Positions 47,828 to 57,065 of a stretch of 64,000 nucleotides of DNA are shown one piece after another (position 1 is the first letter of the stretch; every line of letters starts with the position of its first letter). Under the pieces are notes generated by a model. The model saw only the letters and a program-made list of their open reading frames with translations, was not told where the DNA came from and made no database searches. The DNA lies in the NCBI RefSeq assembly GCF_001898575.1, contig NZ_MKUD01000018.1, positions 61,747 through 125,746 of the forward strand, in the 5' to 3' direction. A program made the position numbers and the translations under genes. Source of the stretch: Spirosoma sp. 48-14. Lineage in GTDB: Bacteria; Bacteroidota; Bacteroidia; Cytophagales; Spirosomataceae.

Positions 47828-48994
47828 GTGAAAAGGTGGATTGCTATCGGCCTCGTCGTTCTGGTTCTCGGCGGGATTATTGTGTATAATAAGATATTAC
47901 ATCCGGCTCCGGGAGCCGCTGGCGGTGGACCCGGTGGTGGAGGGGGCGGTGGTGGCCGAGGAGCCGCTGAAGGCGGAAAAGGCGGTGGCCCCGGCGGAAA
48001 AGGCGGCCCAGGTGGTGGCGGCCCGGCCAGTGTCCAGGGCTTTGTTGTCGTTTCCCAACGGCTGCAAGAAGATGTCGTTTCCAGTGGCTCGCTGCTGGCA
48101 GCCGAGCAAGTCGATATCTACCCTGAAATTTCAGCTCGAATCACACAACTGAACATTCGGGAAGGCCAACCTGTAACAAAAGGAGCTTTGCTGGTCAAAC
48201 TTTTCGACGCTGACCTGAAAGCGCAGCTTCAAAAATTACAGGCTCAGGCCGAAAACGCCCGTCGTACTGAAGAGCGTAATAAACAACTGCTGTCGCGGGG
48301 GGGGATTAGTCAGCAGGAATACGATATTGCCACGACAAACCTTCAGTCTTCCATAGCCGACATTGAACTGGTAAAGGCCAATTTGCAGCGTACCGAAATT
48401 CGGGCTCCTTTTTCGGGTATCATTGGGCTTCGGAATGTAAGTGCTGGTGCTGTTGTTTCGCCAAACACGCTCATTGCTCGTTTGCAACAAGTGTCGTCGC
48501 TGAAACTCGATTTTTCAATTCCTGAAAAATACGGTCCTTATGTGCATAATGGCAGTACGATTTCGTTTCTAGTAGACGGTGCTGCCAAACCCAGCGAAGG
48601 TGTTGTGTATGCCATCGAGCCGGGTGTGGAAGAGCAAACCCGTAACCTCCGCATTCGAGCTCGGGTCAACAACTCATCAGCCCGATTCCGACCTGGCACC
48701 TTTGCCCGTGTAACACTGACCGTACAGAATGAACAGAGCCTTGTTGTGCCAACGCAGGCTGTAATCCCGCAAACGCGCACCAATCAGGTGATTGTGGTAA
48801 AAAATGGAAAGGCTGTTTTCAAAGATGTAAAAACCGGCTTACGAACAGCAGGGGTTATTCAGATCTTATCGGGACTGGCGGCAGGCGATACAGTGGCAAC
48901 AACGGGTTTATTGTTCCTCAAACCTGATGCGCCTGTAAAAGTCGGCAAAGTAATTGGCGTACAGGGGAATGGCCCCAAAGTAGCGAGTAATTAA
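47828..48994 (+). CDS. RND efflux periplasmic adaptor (MFP) with Gly-rich linker
   Basis: GTG 47828: VKRWIAIGLVVLVLGGIIVYNKILHP; AAGGGPGGGGGGGGRGAAEGGKGGGPGGKGGPGGGGPA; ISARITQLNIREGQPVTKGALLVKLFDADLKAQL; RTEIRAPFSGIIGLRNVSAGAVVSPNTLIARL. Alternative TTG start at 47759. Confidence 0.92.
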   Translation: MKRWIAIGLVVLVLGGIIVYNKILHPAPGAAGGGPGGGGGGGGRGAAEGGKGGGPGGKGGPGGGGPASVQGFVVVSQRLQEDVVSSGSLLAAEQVDIYPEISARITQLNIREGQPVTKGALLVKLFDADLKAQLQKLQAQAENARRTEERNKQLLSRGGISQQEYDIATTNLQSSIADIELVKANLQRTEIRAPFSGIIGLRNVSAGAVVSPNTLIARLQQVSSLKLDFSIPEKYGPYVHNGSTISFLVDGAAKPSEGVVYAIEPGVEEQTRNLRIRARVNNSSARFRPGTFARVTLTVQNEQSLVVPTQAVIPQTRTNQVIVVKNGKAVFKDVKTGLRTAGVIQILSGLAAGDTVATTGLLFLKPDAPVKVGKVIGVQGNGPKVASN

Positions 48995-49105
48995 TGGTTC
49001 ATCGTATTCGGTTTATGGGTTCAGTTCACGGTGGATAGTCCATCGTCATTTACTGAACTAAAAATTGACTACTGAACCCCGTAAACTTTACAACTTCATA
49101 CAGCA

Positions 49106-52100
49106 ATGAGTCTCCCCGAACTAAGCTTAAATCGGCCCGTTTTCGCGATGGTGATGTCCATCGTGATCGTGCTGTTTGGTGTTATCGGCTTTACGTTCCT
49201 TGGTGTACGGGAGTATCCGGCTATTGATCCACCCGTTATTTCGGTTCGGACCAATTACACCGGTGCTAACCCTGAAATCATTGAGTCGCAGATTACAGAA
49301 CCCATCGAAAAATCGCTGAATAGTATCGAAGGCATTCGGACAATTTCATCGATCAGCGCCTTAGGTGCCAGTACGATTACGGTTGAGTTTAACCTCGACG
49401 CCAACCTCGAACAGGCAGCTAATGATGTACGCGATAAGGTAGCCCAAGCCCAACGTCAACTCCCGCAGGATATTGATGCTCCGCCGGTAGTTACAAAAGC
49501 CGATGCGAACTCAGATCCCATCATTTTTATGAATGTCCAGAGTACGACACGCAGCGCTACGCAACTGTCGGACTATGCGGAGAACGTACTTCAGGAACGG
49601 CTGCAAACGATTCCAGGGGTTAGCCAGGCCAATATTTTCGGGCTGAAACGTCAGGCGATGCGCCTTTGGATCGATCCGATCAAACTATCGGCCTATCGCT
49701 TGACTTCGCAGGATATTCAAGCCGCCCTGACCGCCCAGAACGTAGAGCTACCAGGTGGTAAAGTGTACGGAAATAATACGGAGTTGACCGTAAAAGCTGT
49801 TGGTCGACTGACCAGCGAAGACGATTTCAATAACCTGATTCTGCGCCAGACCAGTAACCAGATTATACGTTTCAAAGATGTAGGTTATGCGACGCTGGGT
49901 GCCGAAAACGAAGAAACCTCCTCAAAGCAAAACGGAACGGTAGGTGTCATTCTGGCCCTGATTCCTCAGCCAGGAGCCAACTACGTTAACATTGCAGACG
50001 AGTTCTATAAACGATTCGATCAGCTCAAAAAGGACTTACCCCCCGATATTATCGTTTATGTCGGAACCGACCGCAGTATCTTCATCCGTCGGGCTATTGA
50101 GGAAGTAGGCGAAACACTGCTGATCTCCTTTATACTGGTTGTACTGGTTATTTATCTCTTCTTCCGCGACTGGCTTATTGCCTTCCGTCCCCTGATCGAT
50201 ATTCCCGTATCGTTGATTGGCGCGTTCTTTATTATGTACGTGGCCGATTTCAGTATCAACGTATTGACACTGCTGGGTATCGTGCTTGCAACGGGCCTTG
50301 TGGTAGATGATGGTATCGTGGTTACGGAAAACATCTTTAAAAAGGTTGAAGATGGCATGGATACCGAGATGGCTGCCAAGGAAGGCTCGAACGAAATCTT
50401 CTTTGCGGTTATCTCCACATCCATCACCCTCGCTATTGTATTCCTGCCGATTATCTTTCTGCAAGGATTCGTCGGTCGTCTGTTCCGTGAGTTTGGTATC
50501 GTGGTGGCTGGTGCCGTATTAATCTCGGCCTTTGTTTCGCTGACACTGACGCCCGTATTGAGTGTAAAACTGACGAGTAAAAATCACGGCCGCTCCTGGT
50601 TCTACCGAAAGACGGAGCCATTTTTTGAATGGCTCGACGAATCCTACCGCGATTCGCTCAATGGGTTTATGAAGAAGCGAGGCTGGGCGTTTGCCATGAT
50701 TGGGGTGTGTCTGCTCCTGATCTTTGGCGTTGGTTCCCAACTCAAATCAGAGTTAGCTCCGTTGGAAGACCGAGGCCGTACCCGGATTGCCATTACCTCA
50801 CCAGAAGGAACCAGTTTCGAAGTGCAGTCGGCCATTACAGATAAGGTACTACAATTCGTACTGGATTCGATTCCTGAAAACAAGCTGGCATTTAGTGTAG
50901 TAGCACCGGGTTTCTCAGGCGCGGGGGCGGTGAACTCGTCGTTCGTGATGGTTAACATGGTCGATGCCGCCGATCGGAAGCGTTCGCAACAGGACATTGT
51001 CGATTACCTAACGAAAAACCTTCGGAAATTTAGCGAAGCCCGTATGTTTGCCACCCAGGATCAGACGATTCAGGTAGGTCGTCAGGGCGGTGGATTACCA
51101 GTTCAGTTCGTGATCCAGAATCTGAACTTTGAGAAGTTACGGGAAAAAATGCCTGCCTTCCTCGAAGAAGTGCAGAAAGACCCAACCTTCCTCAACTCAG
51201 ATGTTGACCTGAAATTCAACAAACCCGAATTGAACATCACCATCGAACGGGAGAAAGCAACGAACCTTGGCGTGTCGGTACAGGATGTAGCACAAACACT
51301 GCAACTTGCTCTCAGTAACCGTCGTCTGGCGTACTTCCTGATGAATGGAAAACAGTATCAGGTAATTGGGCAAGTTGATCGGCACGACCGCGATGAACCC
51401 GTCGATCTGGCGTCGTTCTACGTCCGCTCGAATCAGGGGCAGTTGATTCAGTTAGACAACCTCGTGAAGTTCCAGGAAGTAAGTAGCCCTCCGCAGGTAT
51501 ACCATTACAATCGCTTTAAGTCGGCGACGGTATCGGCAGGTCTGGCTCCTGGCAAAACAATTGGCGATGGCGTTGAAGCCATGCGTGCCATTGCAGCCCG
51601 CACTCTCGACGATACGTTCCAGACTGCCCTTTCCGGTCCCTCTCGCGATTACGCCGAAAGCTCATCCAATACCCTGTTTGCTTTCGGTCTGGCGCTGGTG
51701 CTGATTTACCTAGTCCTGGCGGCTCAGTTCGACTCGTTCATCGACCCATTCATCATCATGATGACCGTACCGCTGGCCTTGGCTGGGGCCGTCTTCTCGC
51801 TCTGGATGTTTAACCAGACGCTGAATATTTTCAGCCAGATCGGGATTATCATGCTGGTGGGTCTTGTTACGAAAAACGGAATTCTGATTGTGGAATTTGC
51901 CAATGAACAGCGGCTATTGGGCAAAAATAAATTTGAAGCGGCTGCGGAGTCGGCAGCCTTGCGCCTTCGTCCGATTCTGATGACGACCCTTGTAGCTGCC
52001 TTTGGCGCACTGCCGCTGGCAATGGCGTTGGGTTCAGCCTCAAAAAGCCGCGTACCACTGGGGATTGTGATTGTGGGAGGTTTACTTTTCTCGCTGGTTC

Positions 52101-52219
52101 TTACCTTGTATGTAGTACCAGTTATTTACACCTACATGACCCGGCGGAAAGATGTGAAACCCGTTGAACCGCAAGCTGGGGAAACGCCAAAACCAGCTCA
52201 GCAGAAAGTACACGCATAA
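49106..52219 (+). CDS. RND efflux transporter permease (AcrB/HAE1 family)
   Basis: MSLPELSLNRPVFAMVMSIVIVLFGVIGFTFLGVREYPAIDPPVISVRTNYTGANPEIIESQITEPIEKSLNSIEGI...GLVVDDGIVVTENIFKKVEDGM; 1037 aa. Confidence 0.98.
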   Translation: MSLPELSLNRPVFAMVMSIVIVLFGVIGFTFLGVREYPAIDPPVISVRTNYTGANPEIIESQITEPIEKSLNSIEGIRTISSISALGASTITVEFNLDANLEQAANDVRDKVAQAQRQLPQDIDAPPVVTKADANSDPIIFMNVQSTTRSATQLSDYAENVLQERLQTIPGVSQANIFGLKRQAMRLWIDPIKLSAYRLTSQDIQAALTAQNVELPGGKVYGNNTELTVKAVGRLTSEDDFNNLILRQTSNQIIRFKDVGYATLGAENEETSSKQNGTVGVILALIPQPGANYVNIADEFYKRFDQLKKDLPPDIIVYVGTDRSIFIRRAIEEVGETLLISFILVVLVIYLFFRDWLIAFRPLIDIPVSLIGAFFIMYVADFSINVLTLLGIVLATGLVVDDGIVVTENIFKKVEDGMDTEMAAKEGSNEIFFAVISTSITLAIVFLPIIFLQGFVGRLFREFGIVVAGAVLISAFVSLTLTPVLSVKLTSKNHGRSWFYRKTEPFFEWLDESYRDSLNGFMKKRGWAFAMIGVCLLLIFGVGSQLKSELAPLEDRGRTRIAITSPEGTSFEVQSAITDKVLQFVLDSIPENKLAFSVVAPGFSGAGAVNSSFVMVNMVDAADRKRSQQDIVDYLTKNLRKFSEARMFATQDQTIQVGRQGGGLPVQFVIQNLNFEKLREKMPAFLEEVQKDPTFLNSDVDLKFNKPELNITIEREKATNLGVSVQDVAQTLQLALSNRRLAYFLMNGKQYQVIGQVDRHDRDEPVDLASFYVRSNQGQLIQLDNLVKFQEVSSPPQVYHYNRFKSATVSAGLAPGKTIGDGVEAMRAIAARTLDDTFQTALSGPSRDYAESSSNTLFAFGLALVLIYLVLAAQFDSFIDPFIIMMTVPLALAGAVFSLWMFNQTLNIFSQIGIIMLVGLVTKNGILIVEFANEQRLLGKNKFEAAAESAALRLRPILMTTLVAAFGALPLAMALGSASKSRVPLGIVIVGGLLFSLVLTLYVVPVIYTYMTRRKDVKPVEPQAGETPKPAQQKVHA

Positions 52220-52256
52220 CAGAAAAGAGCCTCCAGGCTAACTAACCATAGACGTG

Positions 52257-52302
52257 TTCAGGGGGAGAATCTGAGTTAATCAGGTTCTCCCCCTGACTGT
52301 TT
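52257..52302 (+). terminator. Terminator after the RND permease
   Basis: CAGGGGGAGAATCT...AGGTTCTCCCCCTG followed by ACTGTTTTTA. Confidence 0.65.
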
Positions 52303-52412
52303 TTATAGATTATCCGATCAATTCAGCATCCGAAAGGTTATAAACAGCTGCATTTATACTTCTTTCTTTTTAGGCCATCCTTCACCAACCCTGGCCTCCT
52401 CGGATAAAACGA

Positions 52413-53594
52413 ATGAAATCGCTCCTACCCTTTTTGCTGGTGATGCTGGTCAGTACAGCATTTGCGCAATCGTCCATTAATGTTGATAAAGAGTTTACGT
52501 TTGCCGCCCAGCAATATCAGGGCATGCTGAAAAGCCATCCCGACACGACTAAATTCCCCCAGTCGACCAAGCCTGATGGATCGCCCGATGATCGGAAATC
52601 AGACTGGTGGTGCAGTGGCTTCTTTGGCGGCTCGCTCTGGCATATCTACGAACGGACGAAGGCGCCCATGTGGAAGGAAGCCGCCAATAAATGGACTATG
52701 GCTGTGGCAAAGGAACAATACAATACAGGGACACACGACCTGGGTTTTATGATCTACTGCCCGTTTGGGAATGGCTATCGCCTGACTAAGAACGAGACCT
52801 ACCCACCCATCATGCTCACAGGTGCTAAATCGCTATCGACTCGGTTCAATCCTAAAGTGGGTGTAATTAAGTCGTGGAATAAATTTCAGAATTATGACTA
52901 CCCGGTTATCATTGACAACATGATGAATCTGGAGTTTTTATTCTGGGCGGCCAAACGGTCGGGCAATAAGGAGTTTTATAACATCTGCGTTACCCATGCC
53001 GATAATACCATCAAGAACCATTATCGTCCTGATTACAGCAGCTACCACGTCGTTTGTTACAACCCCGATGGAACGGTAGCAGCGAAGAAAACGGCGCAAG
53101 GTTATGCCGATAATTCGGCCTGGGCACGTGGGCAAGCCTGGGGGTTATACGGCTTTACGGTCATGTATCGCGAAACGAAAGATAAAAAGTACCTCGACTT
53201 TGCCCGACATATTGCTGACTTCTACCTGAATCATCCGAACCTACCTGCCGATAAGATTCCGTATTGGGATTTCAATGCCCCCAATATTCCGAATGAAGAG
53301 CGGGATGCTTCGGCCGGAGCCATTACGGCTTCTGCTCTGCTTGAACTGTGCACATACGGCGGCCCTTCGGCCAAAACATATTATCAGGCAGCGGTGAAAA
53401 TGTTGGAAAGCCTGTCGAGCCCGGCCTATAAAGCCAATTTGGGAGAGAACAATCACTTCATCCTGAAACACAGCGTTGGTCACAAACCAGCCAAGAGTGA
53501 AGTAGATACCCCAATTATTTATGCAGACTATTACTATCTGGAAGCGTTACTCCGTTACGATGCGTTGTCTAAAAAGCCCGGATTTAAACTCTAA
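52413..53594 (+). CDS. Glycoside hydrolase family 88 (unsaturated glucuronyl hydrolase-like)
   Basis: Signal peptide; SDWWCSGFFGGSLWHIYERT...HDLGFMIYCPFGNGYRL...QGYADNSAWARGQAWGLYGFTVMYRETKDKKYLDFARHIADFYLNH...ERDASAGAITASALLEL. Confidence 0.93.
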   Translation: MKSLLPFLLVMLVSTAFAQSSINVDKEFTFAAQQYQGMLKSHPDTTKFPQSTKPDGSPDDRKSDWWCSGFFGGSLWHIYERTKAPMWKEAANKWTMAVAKEQYNTGTHDLGFMIYCPFGNGYRLTKNETYPPIMLTGAKSLSTRFNPKVGVIKSWNKFQNYDYPVIIDNMMNLEFLFWAAKRSGNKEFYNICVTHADNTIKNHYRPDYSSYHVVCYNPDGTVAAKKTAQGYADNSAWARGQAWGLYGFTVMYRETKDKKYLDFARHIADFYLNHPNLPADKIPYWDFNAPNIPNEERDASAGAITASALLELCTYGGPSAKTYYQAAVKMLESLSSPAYKANLGENNHFILKHSVGHKPAKSEVDTPIIYADYYYLEALLRYDALSKKPGFKL

Positions 53595-53598
53595 TTTT

Positions 53599-53652
53599 CG
53601 GTTTTTGGTTAGCTGACACACGGTTGCTTTCGTATCAGCTAACCAAAAACCG
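53599..53652. terminator. Terminator-like hairpin between convergent genes
   Basis: CGGTTTTTGGTTAGCTGA (53599-53616) / TCAGCTAACCAAAAACCG (53635-53652), 18-bp perfect. Confidence 0.65.
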
Positions 53653-53670
53653 GATACTGTAATCCACTAT

Positions 53671-54375
53671 TTATTCTTCACGCTTGATTGTCTGAACGGT
53701 AACAATTGTTGGGGCAGATAAATAAAAATCGAACAGCGAACGGCCCAGTATCTCATGGCTAATAGCATTCAGATGGTCGCCATCGCTATTAATAAAATAT
53801 TCTTCTTTAGGGCGAATCACCGAATCCGTATCAAAAACACTGAATAACTGGTCATCAGCCTCATTAAGTACAATGGTTCGACTCCGTTGTTGTAGCCACT
53901 GATCAACTCGATTCAGGTGCGGAAATGGAGTCAGCAGCAACACACTATGCCGATACGGCTTTAATTTCTTTAATAAGCAGGAAAATATAAGCGAACGGTT
54001 AGGCCGCACAAACGACAGGACGCCATCCCGAACCGCACTCAGGCGATTCTTTAAAGCTGATCCGTCCGACTGTTTGAACCGAACAGATGAATATGGCAAT
54101 ATAGGTGTAGCCAACGTGTTAGCACAGTGCAACTGACCGTGAGCCGACTGAAGGAGCGAAGCATCCAATTGGACAACAATCAGATCATAGCGATTAAGAG
54201 GCAATTGCGATAACGTAGCTACAATCTGCGGAATGGTCAGATGCGCGTAGGCTTCAACAGTAACAGTTTGACCAGCCCGGCTGATTTGCCGGATAAAATG
54301 ACCGATATAGTTTAACTTTCCTCCTGGCAAGCCATACCCATATGTATGTTCATCGCCAATAACCAGCACATTCAT
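53671..54375 (-). CDS. SGNH/GDSL-hydrolase-like hypothetical protein
   Basis: MNVLVIGDEHTYGYGLPGGKLNYIGHFIRQI...LNRYDLIVVQLDASLL...NSDGDHLNAISHEILGRSLFDFYL. Confidence 0.55.
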   Translation of the reverse strand: MNVLVIGDEHTYGYGLPGGKLNYIGHFIRQISRAGQTVTVEAYAHLTIPQIVATLSQLPLNRYDLIVVQLDASLLQSAHGQLHCANTLATPILPYSSVRFKQSDGSALKNRLSAVRDGVLSFVRPNRSLIFSCLLKKLKPYRHSVLLLTPFPHLNRVDQWLQQRSRTIVLNEADDQLFSVFDTDSVIRPKEEYFINSDGDHLNAISHEILGRSLFDFYLSAPTIVTVQTIKREE

Positions 54376-54682
54376 TCGGTGATGCCAATAGGCTGAATAA
54401 ACCCATTTCCTATCGTTACGTTATTGGCCCGCAAACTGTGGCAAGAAATAGAAATTAATTATCAACTTAAACAATAATTGCAACGTTATACGGTTAAAGA
54501 GCGTAGTAGTAAATAATCGTTTATTACGGGTTCGACTGATACGCAAGATTTAGTACTATACCGGCCTTTCCCCTTGATTTCCAGAAGGCTGCGTAAAAAG
54601 ATCTGGCGAATCGACACAGCTCATACGAATTGAATGAATTAAGTATTTACAATCAGGGCGTTTACGTAAATCTGACAGAACT

Positions 54683-55291
54683 TTGTTTTTTCGCAAATCA
54701 TCTTCGTTCTCCGAAAATGACCTGCTTAGCGTCATAAGGGCTTGTCGTACCAACGACCCCCGTGCCCAACGGACGCTGTTCAAGCAATTTTTTGGGTACG
54801 CTAAAAGCATCTGTCTACGGTATACCTCCAATGTCGAAGAGGCCGAAGATGTTCTGAATGAGGGCTTTCTTAAAGCCTTTCAGCATCTGGATAGTTACGA
54901 CGAAACCTTACCGTTCAAAGCCTGGCTACGTACTATTCTGGTCAACACGGCTATCAGTCACTACCGAAAGAACCATCGTTTTGATCAGCATACGTCACTG
55001 GAAACTGGCGAGCAGGTAGCGTTTGACGAAAACGTCGTCGATCAGATTGCTGCCGAAGAAATCCTGGCATTAGTTCAACAATTAACCCCTACCTACCGTA
55101 CTGTATTTATGATGCATGTAGTGGATGGCTATAGCCTACACGAGATTGCAGGAATATTGAACCATAATGAAGCGACGGTGCGCTCCAATTACGCCCGCGC
55201 CCGACAAAAATTACAATTACTCATCAAACAAGCGTATCCTTTTTACGAAAAGGCTGGCCCTGGGGCTGGCTTTCCATATCATGAGCACTGA
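54683..55291 (+). CDS. ECF-type RNA polymerase sigma factor
   Basis: ACRTNDPRAQRTLFKQFFGYAKSICLRYTSNVEEAEDVLNEGFLKAFQHLDSYDETLPFKAWLRTILVNTAISHYRK...YRTVFMMHVVDGYSLHEIAGILNHNEATVRSNYARARQKLQ; TTG start. Confidence 0.95.
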   Translation: MFFRKSSSFSENDLLSVIRACRTNDPRAQRTLFKQFFGYAKSICLRYTSNVEEAEDVLNEGFLKAFQHLDSYDETLPFKAWLRTILVNTAISHYRKNHRFDQHTSLETGEQVAFDENVVDQIAAEEILALVQQLTPTYRTVFMMHVVDGYSLHEIAGILNHNEATVRSNYARARQKLQLLIKQAYPFYEKAGPGAGFPYHEH

Positions 55292-56993
55292 CCGATTTTC
55301 CGATATTATCCGGCGAAAACTGGAAAGTATTCGGCCGGAATTTACTGAAAAAGACTGGGCCCGAATGCAGGCAACCCTGCATCAGGCTGGTCCTCCTCAG
55401 GCCGGTCCGACGGCTACCGGTAAGCCCTTTAGCGGGGGTGTCTGGACAGGGCAGCCCTGGCTACTGGCAGCAGCCAGCGTCAGCACGGCCTTGCTGATCG
55501 CCTACAGCGTCTGGCAACGTACCGAAATTAACCACTTGCGTGAAACCATTGGGCAACTGAAAAAACAGCCTGCCAGCAATCAGACTGTGCCTAAATCTGT
55601 TGAGGGTGATCGGCCGGATGTATCGCAGGCTGAAGGAATCCATCAACCGCTGCAACAGCATGAGTCGCTGACTGCGTCTGCCCTGAAAGAGGAGGTAGCC
55701 ACTCGTCACGATACGGTCTACATTACCCGGTATATAACGACTCCGGCACAACCACGTCTGGATATCCCCTTGCGTGATCGATTTAAACAGCCAACCGAAA
55801 CACCTCCTGAACAACGCTACGCCACGGCTAGTCGTGCGCCTTCCACAGGTAGTCTGTCGCGTCAGGAACGTAACCTAAACAAGAACCTTAAAACCAGCCC
55901 ATATGGTGTTTCCTCTACTCCGTTAACGAATGATAGTACCTCTAATGCGCCTAACCAGACTGCCATCATCCATGAACACTCAACTCCTGCCGGCCTGAAT
56001 CAGCCAGAAGAGCGAGTGGCAAGCGGCCGGGATCGGAGCATCAATTCTCGCGACAACCAAACACGAAACGTTCCATCCGGGACAAAGGGAAATTATTCGG
56101 GGACCCGGGATAATAGTCCGGTCAATTCATCGGCTAAGCCTGCCAATTCGGTGGTCGATACTGAGGGAGTAGTAGCTATAAATGAGCCGCAGTCTACGGA
56201 AACGGAACGCACACAGAGTGCCCCAGCGGGCAACTATGAACTGTTGGCAGGCCGTCCTTTATCGACCGACAACGCGAACTGGAATGCGCTTCTTGCACAA
56301 CGTGCCCGCCGGATGCGTCCTACCCGTACAACTGTGGTTACTGGCCAGACGCAAGCCCCCGAAAGCCAGCGAATCGAACCCGCCATTGCTAAATTCCGGG
56401 CGGGTATAGGTGGAGAGGTGAGTGCCCATCTTTGGAGCGCTGGTGCGTTTGCCGAAATGCCAATTGGCAAAAACGTTATGGTTGGGGTTGGCCTAAGCCG
56501 GGCGGTCTATCTGGGCGGTACATTTCTGACAGCCTATGATTTTGATACCCGTACTCGTCGGAATTTCAAGCAGGAATTTGGTCGTCAGCTTCCCCCAACG
56601 GTCAATTATGATAGTGACGTTCTCGATATCGACACGCGGGTTATTCGCATGCAGATTCCAATTACGGTAGGTTATCGAGTTCCGTTGTCCCGGTCGCTGA
56701 CGTTCCAGCCTACGATGGGTACGTTTATGAATCTGAGCAGCAAGGAAAAAGTTACCTATTACTACCGGGTTCCGCAACGAGGTTTCAACCAGATCGATTT
56801 CAGTACCGATTGTGGAACGGATTTATTTAGCGGATTCACCTTTAGCACGGGTCTTGAGTGGCAACGTAAGGGGTGGGTACTACAAGGTATACCTACGCTT
56901 ACCCTCCCTACGTCAGTGGCTACTTTGCCAGGGCCAAGCTGGGAAAACAATACGACCGTTGGCCTGCGAGTCAGGCTGATGTATCAGTTTTAG
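55281..56993 (+). CDS. Anti-sigma-like inner-membrane N terminus with outer-membrane beta-barrel-like C terminus
   Basis: Start ATG 55281 overlaps the sigma factor stop; one TM (PWLLAAASVSTALLIAYSVW), Ser/Thr/Asn-rich linker, C-terminal beta-rich module ending in ENNTTVGLRVRLMYQF. Confidence 0.75.
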   Translation: MSTDRFSDIIRRKLESIRPEFTEKDWARMQATLHQAGPPQAGPTATGKPFSGGVWTGQPWLLAAASVSTALLIAYSVWQRTEINHLRETIGQLKKQPASNQTVPKSVEGDRPDVSQAEGIHQPLQQHESLTASALKEEVATRHDTVYITRYITTPAQPRLDIPLRDRFKQPTETPPEQRYATASRAPSTGSLSRQERNLNKNLKTSPYGVSSTPLTNDSTSNAPNQTAIIHEHSTPAGLNQPEERVASGRDRSINSRDNQTRNVPSGTKGNYSGTRDNSPVNSSAKPANSVVDTEGVVAINEPQSTETERTQSAPAGNYELLAGRPLSTDNANWNALLAQRARRMRPTRTTVVTGQTQAPESQRIEPAIAKFRAGIGGEVSAHLWSAGAFAEMPIGKNVMVGVGLSRAVYLGGTFLTAYDFDTRTRRNFKQEFGRQLPPTVNYDSDVLDIDTRVIRMQIPITVGYRVPLSRSLTFQPTMGTFMNLSSKEKVTYYYRVPQRGFNQIDFSTDCGTDLFSGFTFSTGLEWQRKGWVLQGIPTLTLPTSVATLPGPSWENNTTVGLRVRLMYQF

Positions 56994-57005
56994 CAATTGT
57001 TACCT

Positions 57006-57060
57006 GCTTTAAATAGAACATCCCGAAAGCGTTACGTTTTCGGGATGTTCTATTTAAAGC
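57006..57060. terminator. Bidirectional terminator between convergent genes
   Basis: GCTTTAAATAGAACATCCCGAAA (57006-57028) / TTTCGGGATGTTCTATTTAAAGC (57038-57060), 23-bp perfect. Confidence 0.8.
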
Positions 57061-57065
57061 CATTT

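Noticed and set aside
50036-50464. 142-aa antisense ORF inside the RND permease
   Set aside because: Opposite a certain CDS, no domain-like features.
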